64,000 nt of DNA from an uncultured bacterium (GTDB lineage: Bacteria; Bacillota; Clostridia; Lachnospirales; Lachnospiraceae), in NCBI GenBank assembly GCA_905215405.1, contig CAJMQE010000007.1, forward strand, positions 15,531 through 79,530, given 5' to 3'. Shown here piece after piece: positions 1 to 11,785 of this stretch. Under the pieces are notes generated by a model that was given only the letters and a program-made list of their open reading frames with translations, was not told the DNA's origin and did not search any database. Numbering within the stretch: the stretch's first letter is position 1; each line of letters opens with the position of its first letter. The translations under genes and the position numbers were made by a program.

Positions 1-46
1 AGTAGCTGTGGTATGATAGAGGAATCGATTGGATAAAGGAGAACAG

Positions 47-988
47 ATGAAGATAGAGGAAAAGAATGGAGATGTCTGGCTGACTGAGGTGACAGATTTT
101 GATATCGAACAGACGATGGAGTGTGGACAGTGTTTCCATTTTCAAAAGACTGGTGAAAAGGAATATGTAATTGTAGCCATGGGCAAAATGCTGCACATCA
201 GACAAGATGACCAACAGGTGATATTGTTTGATACCACAGCAGATGAGTATGAAAAAATATGGAGCACGTATTTTGACATGGAACGTGACTATAGAAAAAT
301 AAAGGATTTTCTTTTGCAGAAGGATGATAAACTGCGGGATGCCATACAGACTATGGGCGGCGTGCATATTTTGCGTCAGGATTTCTTTGAAACACTGATC
401 AGTTTTATTATTTCACAGAATAAGCAGATACCACATATTAAGAAAATAGTTGCAGAAATCTCTGAAAAATATGGAACCTATCTAGGGGAGGCGTGTGGAG
501 TGACCTGTTTTGCTTTTCCAACGCCAGAACAGCTGTCAAATGTCAGTGAAGAAAAACTCAGAGCATGCAAGACTGGATTTCGTGCCCCTTATATCGTGGA
601 CGCTGTGAAGAAGGTGACAAGTGGTGAGGTCAGTGAGCAGAACATGCGGACCATGGATGCCGCTGGATGTATGGAAGAATTGTTAAAGATCAAAGGCGTC
701 GGCGTCAAAGTAGGAAACTGTGTTACCCTGTTTGGACTTGAAAAAAGAAGCAGCTTTCCAATCGATGTCTGGATCAAAAGAGTTATGGAGCATCTGTATT
801 TCGGTCAGGAGACGTCGAACGAGGTGATCGCAGAATTTGCAAAGACGCATTTTGGAGCGTATGGAGGCTATGCGCAGCAGTATTTATTTTATTATGGAAG
901 AGAGACAGGAATGGGTGTTACAGATGCACCTAAAAAGGAAAAAAGAAAGAAAACGGAAGAAAAAAAGAGTAAACGAGAGAAAAAGTGA
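47..988 (+). CDS. ogg: 8-oxoguanine DNA glycosylase/AP lyase (OGG1 type)
   Basis: A 313-residue HhH-GPD base-excision repair enzyme that removes oxidised guanine from DNA and can nick the abasic site. The helix-hairpin-helix runs through the GVGVKVGN segment; K221 matches the catalytic lysine of OGG1 (GVGTKVAD in human) and D240, in PIDVW, matches the activating aspartate. The N-terminal segment with QCFHF fits the OGG_N domain of the OGG1 branch rather than MutY or Nth, and no iron-sulfur cysteine cluster is seen at the C-terminus. The last 20 or so residues are a Lys/Glu-rich tail, probably disordered. The ATG at 47 is chosen over the upstream TTG at 29 because AAGGAG (36-41) sits five bases before it. 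It ends about 70 bases before the groE promoter and looks independent of it. Confidence 0.9.
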   Translation: MKIEEKNGDVWLTEVTDFDIEQTMECGQCFHFQKTGEKEYVIVAMGKMLHIRQDDQQVILFDTTADEYEKIWSTYFDMERDYRKIKDFLLQKDDKLRDAIQTMGGVHILRQDFFETLISFIISQNKQIPHIKKIVAEISEKYGTYLGEACGVTCFAFPTPEQLSNVSEEKLRACKTGFRAPYIVDAVKKVTSGEVSEQNMRTMDAAGCMEELLKIKGVGVKVGNCVTLFGLEKRSSFPIDVWIKRVMEHLYFGQETSNEVIAEFAKTHFGAYGGYAQQYLFYYGRETGMGVTDAPKKEKRKKTEEKKSKREKK

Positions 989-1020
989 GATACTATCAAA
1001 AATTCCGTATGTATAAACAG

Positions 1021-1087
1021 TTGCATAAAAACGGTAAATTTAATAAGATATGAACTATCATTAGCACTCGAAATGTAAGAGTGCTAA
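1021..1087 (+). promoter_or_regulatory. groESL promoter with CIRCE operator (HrcA site)
   Basis: A perfect CIRCE element, TTAGCACTC (1061-1069), nine bases, GAGTGCTAA (1079-1087), lies 74 bases before groES. It is the binding site of the heat-shock repressor HrcA. A likely sigma-A promoter is TTGCAT (1021-1026), 17 bases, TAAGAT (1044-1049), which puts transcription start next to the operator. The CIRCE match is certain; the promoter boxes are a reasonable guess. Confidence 0.93.
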
Positions 1088-1161
1088 CAAAAGAAAATAG
1101 TTCATTCGCAAGTAAAAAGTAAAAACTGATATAGTGTCATTGAGTAAAAGGAGGAAATATC

Positions 1162-1446
1162 ATGAAGTTAGTACCTTTAGGAGACAGAGTAGTCATTAAA
1201 CAGTTAGTAGCAGAAGAAACAACAAAATCAGGTATTGTTTTACCAGGTCAGGCAAAAGAAAAACCACAGCAGGCAGAAGTCGTTGCTGTTGGACCAGGTG
1301 GAGTTGTAGACGGTAAAGAAGTAACAATGCAGGTAAAACCAGGTGATAAGATTATCTATTCCAAATACTCAGGAACAGAAGTAAAACTGGAAGAAGACAA
1401 TCTGATTATCGTAAAACAGGGAGATATCCTGGCAATTATTGAATAA
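1162..1446 (+). CDS. groES: Co-chaperonin GroES
   Basis: A 94-residue co-chaperonin that forms the seven-membered lid of the GroEL folding chamber in the cytoplasm. The opening LVPLGDRVVIKQ and the closing strand with GDILAIIE are diagnostic, and length is normal for the family. The mobile loop that touches GroEL is the segment around residues 18-32 (TTKSGIVLP). The ATG follows AAAAGGAGG (1146-1154). It is the first gene of a two-gene operon with groEL, 43 bases downstream, under CIRCE/HrcA heat-shock control. Confidence 0.98.
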   Translation: MKLVPLGDRVVIKQLVAEETTKSGIVLPGQAKEKPQQAEVVAVGPGGVVDGKEVTMQVKPGDKIIYSKYSGTEVKLEEDNLIIVKQGDILAIIE

Positions 1447-1483
1447 ATTTAAGCTGCATATAAGGTATGCAAAGAAAGGATGA

Positions 1484-3115
<1,632 letters not shown>

Positions 3116-3212
3116 TCTGTGAAGAACCGATTGCACACAAAGAAGATCCTGATAACTATTGAAACAGGATCTGACATTTAGAAACCGTAATAATATATAG
3201 AATGGCTGAAAA

Positions 3213-3262
3213 TATCCCCAGTTGTCCGAAATGGAAACATTTCGACAGCTGGGGTATTTTTA
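3213..3262 (+). terminator. Rho-independent terminator after groEL
   Basis: CCCCAGTTGTCC and its near-complement in GACAGCTGGGG form a long stem around GAAATGGAAACATTTC, followed by TATTTTTATT. One base is bulged in the left arm. The rest of the 329-base gap before the MoxR gene shows no other gene; it must contain that operon's promoter, but no clear boxes stand out. Confidence 0.85.
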
Positions 3263-3444
3263 TTGGTCTCAAAGAATAAATACGGGAATTATGGAAGGAA
3301 AAAGAAGTTTTAGTACTATGCTTTGTAAAAGTTGCACATAAAATACGTACATTTTTATATCGTTTTTCACACTTTGTCTATGGTAAAATATGAGTAGAGA
3401 GGGCAACAGAACAATATGTCTGAAAGAAATGGAAGGTACTTATT

Positions 3445-4401
3445 GTGGATGATTTAAGAGAAAAGACAGAAGCAGTAATTGGGGAAGTAAATAAGGTCAT
3501 TTTTGGAAAGGAAGAAGTGATTCGTAAGATCATGCTTGCAGTGATCTCAGGCGGTCATATTCTGATTAATGATATTCCGGGAGTGGGAAAGACGACAATG
3601 GCAAATGCATTTGCACTGGCGATGGGGCTGAAGGTGCGCAGAATGCAGTTTACACCAGATGTACTGCCATCTGATATCACGGGTTTTACAGTATATAACA
3701 GGGAAAAACAGGAGTTTGAATATAAGCCGGGAGCAATTATGTGCAATCTGTTCCTTGCAGATGAAATTAACAGAACATCTCCCAAGACCCAGTCGGCCTT
3801 GCTGGAAGTAATGGAAGAGGGCTGCGTGACAGTGGATGGGGAAACGAAAAAATTGCCAGAGCCATTTATTGTGCTGGCAACGCAGAATCCATCTGGCTCG
3901 GTCGGAACACAGAAATTACCAGAATCGCAGCTGGACAGATTTATGATACAGGTCGGTATGGGATATCCAGAACAGGAAGATGAGATCAAGATCCTGCAGG
4001 GAAAGAGAACGAATCTGATGGATACCGTAAAGGAAGTGATTACGGCATTTGAGATTGAAACAATCAGAAGACAGGTCAAAAGGGTATATATAGAGGAGTC
4101 TGTCTGTCGTTATATTACGGAAATTGCAAAAGCGACGAGAGAAAGTGAAGAAGTTGCGCTGGGCATTAGTCCGAGAGGAAGTGTAGCGATTTCTATGATG
4201 GCAAAGGCGAGCGCATTTATGGCTGGAAGGGATTATGTGATTCCGAATGATGTACAGAGCGTATTGATGGAAACAATGGAACACAGGCTGCTTCTGAATG
4301 CCAGAGCAAAGCTTGCTAAGGTAACACAGAGGGACATCATCAGAAAAATTCTGGTGCAGGTTGAAGTGCCACAGATCAAAGATGGTACAGTCAGGAGCTG
4401 A
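3445..4401 (+). CDS. MoxR-family AAA+ ATPase
   Basis: A 318-residue AAA_3/MoxR ATPase, a chaperone-like protein thought to help assemble or activate partner proteins. Walker A is GVGKTT (K49), Walker B is LFLADEINR (D106/E107), sensor 1 lies in VLATQNP, and the C-terminal lid domain covers the last third. The start is GTG at 3445, eight bases after GGAAGG. It is followed after two bases by a DUF58 gene and then a transglutaminase; this three-gene set is a well-known conserved unit, so the ATPase probably works with these two partners. The substrate of the system is not established. Confidence 0.92.
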   Translation: MDDLREKTEAVIGEVNKVIFGKEEVIRKIMLAVISGGHILINDIPGVGKTTMANAFALAMGLKVRRMQFTPDVLPSDITGFTVYNREKQEFEYKPGAIMCNLFLADEINRTSPKTQSALLEVMEEGCVTVDGETKKLPEPFIVLATQNPSGSVGTQKLPESQLDRFMIQVGMGYPEQEDEIKILQGKRTNLMDTVKEVITAFEIETIRRQVKRVYIEESVCRYITEIAKATRESEEVALGISPRGSVAISMMAKASAFMAGRDYVIPNDVQSVLMETMEHRLLLNARAKLAKVTQRDIIRKILVQVEVPQIKDGTVRS

Positions 4402-4403
4402 TA

Positions 4404-5576
4404 ATGGGTGTACAGAGAGTGTTATATGCAGGAATTGTGACATTTGTTTTTCTGGTAAATGTATTCTTTGTGGAACGTCAGCCGTTGGTGCTGCTTCTGG
4501 TCCTACTGATCTTACCGCTTGTGACATTTGTGATTGCACTTTGTATGATTCATGGACTGCAGATTCAGACAGAAGTTAGTGAGAAGACGATGCTAAAAGG
4601 CGATACAGCCAGCTTCTTTATCAAGGTCAAAAATACATTTCTGCCAGTGCCTGGAATTCATGTGCACTTGTATTTTCAATATCATAACTGTAGTTATTAT
4701 GAAATGAAAGAATTCTGCATTTATGCAAGGGCGATGGATACGACCAGTCTGCAGGGAAAATTGAAAGCTGGGAATTGTGGAAGACTATCGATACGGGTAG
4801 GAGAGGCATATTTATATGACTTTCTACATTTGTGGAAGATCAAAATTCCAAGCCAGCAGCAGTTTGAAGTTATGGTACAGCCAAAACTTACAGAACCTGA
4901 TTATAATACATTACATAAATTGAATTATGTTGAAGATGGAATGGACAACTATTCACAGAATAGAAGTGGAAATGATCCGTCGGAAATTTATGATATAAGA
5001 GAATATGGTTCAGGAGACAGAATGAATCAGATCCACTGGAAGCTGAGTGCGAGAATGGAGGAGCTGTATGTTAAGGAGCCAGGACTGCCGGTGAGCGACA
5101 CGCAGGTCATACTGGTAGAATTAAAGAATTGTGATACACAGGAGCAGAAGGACCAGCTCGATACCGTGTATGAACTTTTGTATGCAGCTGGTAATCTGGA
5201 ATGCCTGCGGGAAAATATTTTTGATATCTGCTTTTACAGCAGTCAGACCCAGGAACTCAAAAAAGTGCAGGTCATGAGCCCACAGACACTGGGTGCAGCA
5301 CTGGAACTTGTCATGAGAGAAGAAGGATATGATGGAGAGAGGGTGATCGAAACGTATCTGGACACAGAATATATTCAGGGACAAAAAATATATGTTATCC
5401 GTTCAGGAGAACCGGATGAAATACTGCCGGCCTTGGATGGTGCAGGTGAAGCCGTGATCACGGTATTAAATGTGAGTCCGGATCACGAACAGCAGGAGTT
5501 CTACAGGGATGGTGCAATTCGTTGTATCTGGGTGGATGATCAGAATATTGAGGCATGTATGAGACAGGCATTTTAA
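4404..5576 (+). CDS. DUF58 (von Willebrand A-like) membrane protein
   Basis: A 390-residue protein. Two hydrophobic segments at about residues 5-25 and 28-46 anchor it in the membrane; the rest is probably outside the lipid. The DUF58 signature is present at about residues 195-225: a Y-REY-GDR-N-IHWK-SA pattern followed by LYVKE. DUF58 proteins partner with MoxR ATPases and resemble vWA domains. The ATG lies two bases after the moxR stop and its ribosome site AGGAG (4393-4397) is inside moxR, so the two are translationally coupled. Molecular function is unknown. Confidence 0.88.
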   Translation: MGVQRVLYAGIVTFVFLVNVFFVERQPLVLLLVLLILPLVTFVIALCMIHGLQIQTEVSEKTMLKGDTASFFIKVKNTFLPVPGIHVHLYFQYHNCSYYEMKEFCIYARAMDTTSLQGKLKAGNCGRLSIRVGEAYLYDFLHLWKIKIPSQQQFEVMVQPKLTEPDYNTLHKLNYVEDGMDNYSQNRSGNDPSEIYDIREYGSGDRMNQIHWKLSARMEELYVKEPGLPVSDTQVILVELKNCDTQEQKDQLDTVYELLYAAGNLECLRENIFDICFYSSQTQELKKVQVMSPQTLGAALELVMREEGYDGERVIETYLDTEYIQGQKIYVIRSGEPDEILPALDGAGEAVITVLNVSPDHEQQEFYRDGAIRCIWVDDQNIEACMRQAF

Positions 5577-5592
5577 TGGGGACAGGATGTGA

Positions 5593-8127
5593 ATGGATAT
5601 GAATATGGAGCATCATAGAAAGAACGGAATTATGATATCGGAGATTAGTTATGAAACAGTGCAGTCAAAACGTGTTCTGGAAGTAATAGCAGAGCGGTTG
5701 CTCTTACTCTGTGGGATTTTCGGGTGTACACTCTGTCTGTTTACCAGTTTTACAAGCAGCTTTGATTTCTGGTTCCTGTTATTGTTACAGGCTGTTATGA
5801 CAGGCGTTCTATCAGTATGTGCGCACAGGATCAGAAAGCCGGCAGTTGCCTTTGGCGTGGTATTTATGCTGATTTTACTGGCAGGCCTGCTTAACGGACA
5901 TGTTCTGAAAGAGGAATTGGTTCGACTAGTAGCGGGAATTACAGATCCAGCAGTATTGACAGACAAATTTCCGTTACTGACATGGGGGTGTGGAATTGCG
6001 GCACCGTGGCTTTTTATACTGGAGGAGAAAGTTCTGAAAAGCAGAACAGCCGAAATTGTTACCACACTGTTGTGTGTAGCAGGGTGTTTTCTCTGTAATA
6101 AAGTGCCATCTATGCTGGCACTTGCACTTTCTGGTGCATTTCTTGCAGGGCTGCTTGCAGATGGTGAGCGTGGAACAAGGGGCAAAAGACAGCCTGCGGT
6201 ACTGATTAAAATGACGGCAGCCACAGTCTTTTTAGTCGTATGTTTTTGCGTTTCAGTCATCATTTCAGGAGAAAGTTATAAACGACTAGCGTTTTTTGAC
6301 TCTGTCAGAGCTGGCCTGGAGAATTATTATCATGAAGCCAGACTGGCAGAAGGTGAGGAAGGAGAGCAGACAGCTGGAGGGGGTATCGGTGGTGGAAAAC
6401 TTGGCACATTTGATACGGTAGAGTATCAGCATACCCCGATGCTTACTTATCGAAGTGGTGTACTCGGAACGATCTATTTGCGTGGCTTTGTTGGCACACA
6501 GTACCAGGATAATACATGGTCAGATCTAACGGAGACACAGAAGGCAAAATATAGTACATTTGAAAGAGAAATGGATGATGCCCACGTTGACCTGATCAAT
6601 CAGACAGCGACTCTTTTCAAACTGGTGGATTCTGACGAACAGATTCAGCAGCAGTTGTATGAGAACCGTTATGTGCAGAATGTAGTCAAGCGGGAATTCT
6701 CAGTTGATTATTCAGGTGATGATGCAACTTACTGGTACATACCCTATGGAAATATGTCATATGCACCGGCAAAAAGCAGTATAGATGGTACCATGTTGAA
6801 TACCAAGGGCAGAAAGATTGAATCCATGGCCTATACGGTATTTGATAATGATTATGAAAAATACAAAGAGCTTGTGGATTCCTATGATGGTTCGAATCAG
6901 ATGTTCAGACAATACTGTGACTGGGAACAAAAGTACAGGGCATATGTGCACCAGGTATATACAGGGGGAGATATCGCCCCGGTCAAGAATCTGCTCGCAA
7001 ATCTGGGTGAGACTGTAAATGATGACGAGGACAGAACTGCATTTATAAATAGTCTGAAAAAATATCTACAGGATAATTACCGTTATACCCTCTCCCCGGG
7101 AAAAGTACCTGCAAATAAGGATTTTGTTTCGTATTTTCTAAATGAAAGTCACGCTGGATACTGTACTTATTTTGCATCGGCAGCTGTGCTCGCGCTACGG
7201 GCAGAGGGGATACCAGCAAGATATGTGGAAGGGTATTGTGTCAATGCAGGCACAAAGGATTTTGTGCAGACGGTCAGTACGCAAAGAATCAGTTCAGTAT
7301 TTAATTATACAGAAAATTATAAGGAGTTCGAAGTCAACGTGCTCGATAGCGACGCACATGCATGGGTTGAAGTCTATGAAGATGGGTATGGATGGGTACC
7401 AGTAGATTTTACACCGGGACATAATGGACTGACCAAGGATGGGCAGCCTGCAGAATCGGAAAACCGGATGGAGCAGCTGAGTATCGACAATAGTGCAGAC
7501 CTGTCGGAAAATCAGATCGTTAAGGAAACTGTAAATGCGAATACAGTGCCAGAAGAGGGTACTTCTGATATGCCACAGGATGATGAAGATAACGAAGCGT
7601 ATGATTCCATTGCGGAATATGGAAGAGCAAGTCATAACAATCATATCGAACCGGATGTTCTGTTAAGAATCTTATATAACCGAGTGAAAAAGTACCTGGT
7701 CGCTGTAGCCTATGTGATTCTGGCTATTTTGGCGATCCTACTTGCAATGAGCATTCCAATGGCATATAGAATGTCAAAAAATGCAAAGATGTTTTGCGGT
7801 GCCTTTTTGCCGGATCGAAAAAAGCAGTGTGATATTATGTATGCCTATCTAGTGCGATTGTGTGGATTCGCGGGAATTCGCAGACAGAAAGGGATGTCAT
7901 ACCAGAGTATGATGGAGCGGTTGATCCAAAAACTGCCGGCTGAGCAGGAGGAATTGGCAGTGAATGCATTTCAGGCTGTACTGCAGATGAGATTTGGCAA
8001 AGATGGATGCGACGCAGATACGCTTCGCGATGCAGCGGGCGGTCTGCAAAAATTACAAAAGTACTTCTATGGTAAGGCCAACAGAAAACAAAAATTCAGC
8101 TTCCTGTACAGGTGGTATCTGAAATGA
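5593..8127 (+). CDS. Transglutaminase-like membrane protein (TgpA type)
   Basis: An 844-residue membrane protein. About six transmembrane segments fill residues 30-225, followed by an extracytoplasmic region with a transglutaminase-like core: C524 in GYCTYF, H589 in DAHAW and D605 in VDFTPG form the expected Cys-His-Asp triad. A further membrane segment lies near residues 700-720, followed by a cytoplasmic tail resembling DUF4129. This matches the TgpA layout (DUF3488, Transglut_core, DUF4129). It could act as a protease or crosslinker on cell-surface proteins; the substrate is unknown. It starts 17 bases after the DUF58 gene with only a weak ribosome site, consistent with one operon moxR-DUF58-tgp. 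Confidence 0.9.
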   Translation: MDMNMEHHRKNGIMISEISYETVQSKRVLEVIAERLLLLCGIFGCTLCLFTSFTSSFDFWFLLLLQAVMTGVLSVCAHRIRKPAVAFGVVFMLILLAGLLNGHVLKEELVRLVAGITDPAVLTDKFPLLTWGCGIAAPWLFILEEKVLKSRTAEIVTTLLCVAGCFLCNKVPSMLALALSGAFLAGLLADGERGTRGKRQPAVLIKMTAATVFLVVCFCVSVIISGESYKRLAFFDSVRAGLENYYHEARLAEGEEGEQTAGGGIGGGKLGTFDTVEYQHTPMLTYRSGVLGTIYLRGFVGTQYQDNTWSDLTETQKAKYSTFEREMDDAHVDLINQTATLFKLVDSDEQIQQQLYENRYVQNVVKREFSVDYSGDDATYWYIPYGNMSYAPAKSSIDGTMLNTKGRKIESMAYTVFDNDYEKYKELVDSYDGSNQMFRQYCDWEQKYRAYVHQVYTGGDIAPVKNLLANLGETVNDDEDRTAFINSLKKYLQDNYRYTLSPGKVPANKDFVSYFLNESHAGYCTYFASAAVLALRAEGIPARYVEGYCVNAGTKDFVQTVSTQRISSVFNYTENYKEFEVNVLDSDAHAWVEVYEDGYGWVPVDFTPGHNGLTKDGQPAESENRMEQLSIDNSADLSENQIVKETVNANTVPEEGTSDMPQDDEDNEAYDSIAEYGRASHNNHIEPDVLLRILYNRVKKYLVAVAYVILAILAILLAMSIPMAYRMSKNAKMFCGAFLPDRKKQCDIMYAYLVRLCGFAGIRRQKGMSYQSMMERLIQKLPAEQEELAVNAFQAVLQMRFGKDGCDADTLRDAAGGLQKLQKYFYGKANRKQKFSFLYRWYLK

Positions 8128-8148
8128 ATGGAAATATGAATTCGAATG

Positions 8149-8177
8149 TTGTCTTTGTAAACATGCAATGATATAAT
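8149..8177 (+). promoter_or_regulatory. Probable sigma-A promoter for the 8249 gene
   Basis: TTGTCT (8149-8154), exactly 17 bases, TATAAT (8172-8177). It lies between the transglutaminase gene and the next small membrane protein, so that gene is probably transcribed on its own. Confidence 0.7.
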
Positions 8178-8248
8178 TTAGAAAGGAAGGTGAAACGGGC
8201 AGATTACGTCGGAAGCGGACGTGACTGGTGTTTCACAAAGGAAAGGAA

Positions 8249-8752
8249 ATGAATATGAACGATATTAGTATTGAGCAGATCTTAAAGGTGAATCCACCTA
8301 AATATGCAATGCCTCTAAAGATACTTATGATTGTATTAAGTGTTTTGTCAGTAGTTCTGATACCATCCATTATGGCAATCGGAGTACTCCTTACTGTGGG
8401 ACTGATAGCATTTACAGTGATCATGTTCCGTTATTATGACTATGAATATGAATACAGTCTTGTAGAAAAAGAACTGACAGTGGACAGAATTACAGCAAAA
8501 TCATCCAGAAGAAGATGTGGAGTGTATGATGTTGCAAAACTTGCAGTGATGGCACCCGCAGGATCAGAAAAACTGGAAAGCTATGAAAGACAGAACTGTA
8601 AATCTTATAATTATTCATCTAATACGGATCCATCAGCTACATATGTGCTTTTTATTCCGTCTAATAAAGAAATGGTTCGTGTCGTTCTGGAGCCAAATGA
8701 AGCAATGAAACAGGCAATCTGGGAAATGGGACCAAGTAAGGTCACATTATAA
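8249..8752 (+). CDS. Small membrane protein of unknown function
   Basis: A 167-residue protein not recognised as a named family. Two closely spaced hydrophobic segments (about residues 18-38 and 40-58) form a hairpin, followed by a soluble beta-rich domain. The order of membrane hairpin plus a domain beginning YEYEYSLVEKELTVDRI recalls PH-like or YcxB-like proteins, but this is only a resemblance. The ATG at 8249 follows AAAGGAAAGGA; a GTG at 8228 and an ATG at 8255 are alternatives. It has its own promoter. Confidence 0.7.
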   Translation: MNMNDISIEQILKVNPPKYAMPLKILMIVLSVLSVVLIPSIMAIGVLLTVGLIAFTVIMFRYYDYEYEYSLVEKELTVDRITAKSSRRRCGVYDVAKLAVMAPAGSEKLESYERQNCKSYNYSSNTDPSATYVLFIPSNKEMVRVVLEPNEAMKQAIWEMGPSKVTL

Positions 8753-8911
8753 GACAATAAATGATATACAAATTGTTGTATAAATATCCAAAAGTTGCCA
8801 GATTACAGTGATAATATTATAAAAAATCAGAAAATTGTCAACTATTTTTCTAGAATTCTTTTGTTTTATGCGTTAAAATGCTAAAATACAAAGCTTTGTG
8901 AAAAATTTTAG

Positions 8912-8940
8912 TTGACTTTTTTTTATAATTTTGCTATACT
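8912..8940 (+). promoter_or_regulatory. guaB promoter
   Basis: TTGACT (8912-8917), 17 bases, TATACT (8935-8940), giving a leader of about 50 bases before guaB. The remaining gap from 8753 is very AT-rich. No purine riboswitch or other structured element is visible in the leader. Confidence 0.82.
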
Positions 8941-8983
8941 CAAAAAACTATATAAAAATACGATGTAAAAAACAAGAAAGTGA

Positions 8984-10456
<1,473 letters not shown>

Positions 10457-10482
10457 GAAATAATACAATAAAATATAGTACG

Positions 10483-10517
10483 AAAAAAGAGCTGTCAGAT
10501 ATTGGCAGCTCTTTTTC
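10483..10517 (+). terminator. Rho-independent terminator after guaB
   Basis: AAAAAAGAGCTG and CAGCTCTTTTT form a stem around a short loop with an internal G-C pair, ending in a T run. Confidence 0.9.
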
Positions 10518-10537
10518 GACTATTTTCGCTAACATAG

Positions 10538-10567
10538 TTGTTTTGGTGGTAAGATTTGGTGTATAAT
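10538..10567 (+). promoter_or_regulatory. Possible promoter of the CheX gene
   Basis: TATAAT at 10562-10567 with TTGTTT at 10538-10543, spacer 18. The -10 box is perfect, the -35 box only fair. Confidence 0.5.
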
Positions 10568-10658
10568 CAGAATATAAGAAGAATGGGAGAAAAAAGTTGA
10601 GAAGAAATGGGAGAAAAAGATCCATAAGGATTTAAGCAATAGTAGTATGGGAGGTATT

Positions 10659-11246
10659 ATGAGGAGCGGCATAGTCAATACTTACGTATTAAAAAAATGT
10701 AAAGGCAGAAAGCTGACAGAACAGGAGATTGGATATCTAAAGAATGGTGACGCAAAAGAAGTAGTAACAAATTTCTTTGGAGTTGAAGATAGAAAATACA
10801 GGTTATTTTTTATAGCAATTGTGAAGTCAGTCTGCAGGCTGATGCATACAGATCAGCTGAATCTGACAGATATCAGATTAGTAAATGAATATGAAAGTAA
10901 GGAAACAGCAAGTCAGATCATGGATGGAGATTCAGATGTACTGCTTGCAGTGTCAGGCAACAAACAGGCAATTCTAAAAGTTGCTTCCTGTTTTGCACAG
11001 GAAGAGTTTCGGGAAATTGATGAAGACGTATATGATTCAATGTGTGAATTTGTCAACTGTCTCAATGGAAGCTTTGCAACAAATCTGAGCAATGAGGCAA
11101 ACCTGGAATTATCATTATATCCACCGGTATTCTATGATCGTTTTCATGTACAGGCTGAAAAACAGATGTATTTGAGCAAATGGGAAATCTGTGGAGAAAC
11201 TGTAGAGATTATTATGGCTGTCAATTCCAACTGGAAGTTACAGTAA
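10659..11246 (+). CDS. CheX/CheC-like chemotaxis phosphatase
   Basis: A 195-residue protein whose middle fits the CheC/CheX/FliY phosphatase fold. The phosphatase helix signature E-x-x-N is seen as E130 and N133 in CEFVNCLNG, followed by the expected NLSNEA segment. CheX proteins dephosphorylate CheY-P. A CheY-type receiver is encoded 165 bases downstream, which supports the role. About 50 extra N-terminal residues precede the domain. The start at 10659 is preferred because TGGGAGG (10648-10654) sits four bases before it; the ATG at 10647 overlaps that site. No flagellar or other che genes are in the window, so it may serve non-motility signalling. Confidence 0.72.
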   Translation: MRSGIVNTYVLKKCKGRKLTEQEIGYLKNGDAKEVVTNFFGVEDRKYRLFFIAIVKSVCRLMHTDQLNLTDIRLVNEYESKETASQIMDGDSDVLLAVSGNKQAILKVASCFAQEEFREIDEDVYDSMCEFVNCLNGSFATNLSNEANLELSLYPPVFYDRFHVQAEKQMYLSKWEICGETVEIIMAVNSNWKLQ

Positions 11247-11411
11247 AGATACATTCAGTCAGGTATGGCTGGCTGTAAATGGATAGATCTAAGTAGTGCT
11301 TGAATTACAGGTCTGATGTAAAGACAGAATAGATTCGGATATCAATGCCGAAAAATATGAAAAAATAACAGGATGAATATAGAACTGCAAAAGGCAGGGA
11401 TGGAGGTTAAT

Positions 11412-11771
11412 ATGGCAAAAGTATTAATTGTTGATGATTCAAAAGTATCAAGAAAAGTATTGAGAACAATTCTTGAGGAAGCTGGTCATACAATTACAGA
11501 TGAAGCAGAAAATGGAGCAGAGGCAGTTGAAAAATATGAGCAGGATCAGCCGGATCTTGTGACAATGGATCTTACAATGCCAATTATGGATGGTTTTGAA
11601 GCACTGAAAAAAATAATTCTTGCATATCCTGATGCAAAGGTTATAATGGTTACAGCAGCAGGACAGAAGAGCAATGTTCTCGAAGCACTGAAGAGAGGTG
11701 CAAGTGATTTTATAGAAAAACCATTTGAAAAGGAAGATATGCTCAAATTGATTGATAAAGTCCTGGGATAG
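11412..11771 (+). CDS. CheY-like single-domain response regulator
   Basis: A 119-residue stand-alone receiver domain. Seen: acidic pair D8/D9 in LIVDDS, the phosphorylated aspartate D53 in VTMDLTMP, the conserved Thr in MVTAAG and the Lys in FIEKPF. There is no output domain, so it must act by binding a partner. The upstream CheX-like phosphatase is the natural regulator of its phosphorylation. The ATG at 11412 follows GGAGG (11402-11406) at five bases; upstream in-frame ATGs at 11373 and 11400 lack such a site. The cognate kinase is not in the window. Confidence 0.93.
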   Translation: MAKVLIVDDSKVSRKVLRTILEEAGHTITDEAENGAEAVEKYEQDQPDLVTMDLTMPIMDGFEALKKIILAYPDAKVIMVTAAGQKSNVLEALKRGASDFIEKPFEKEDMLKLIDKVLG

Positions 11772-11785
11772 GTAATAGGTGAAAA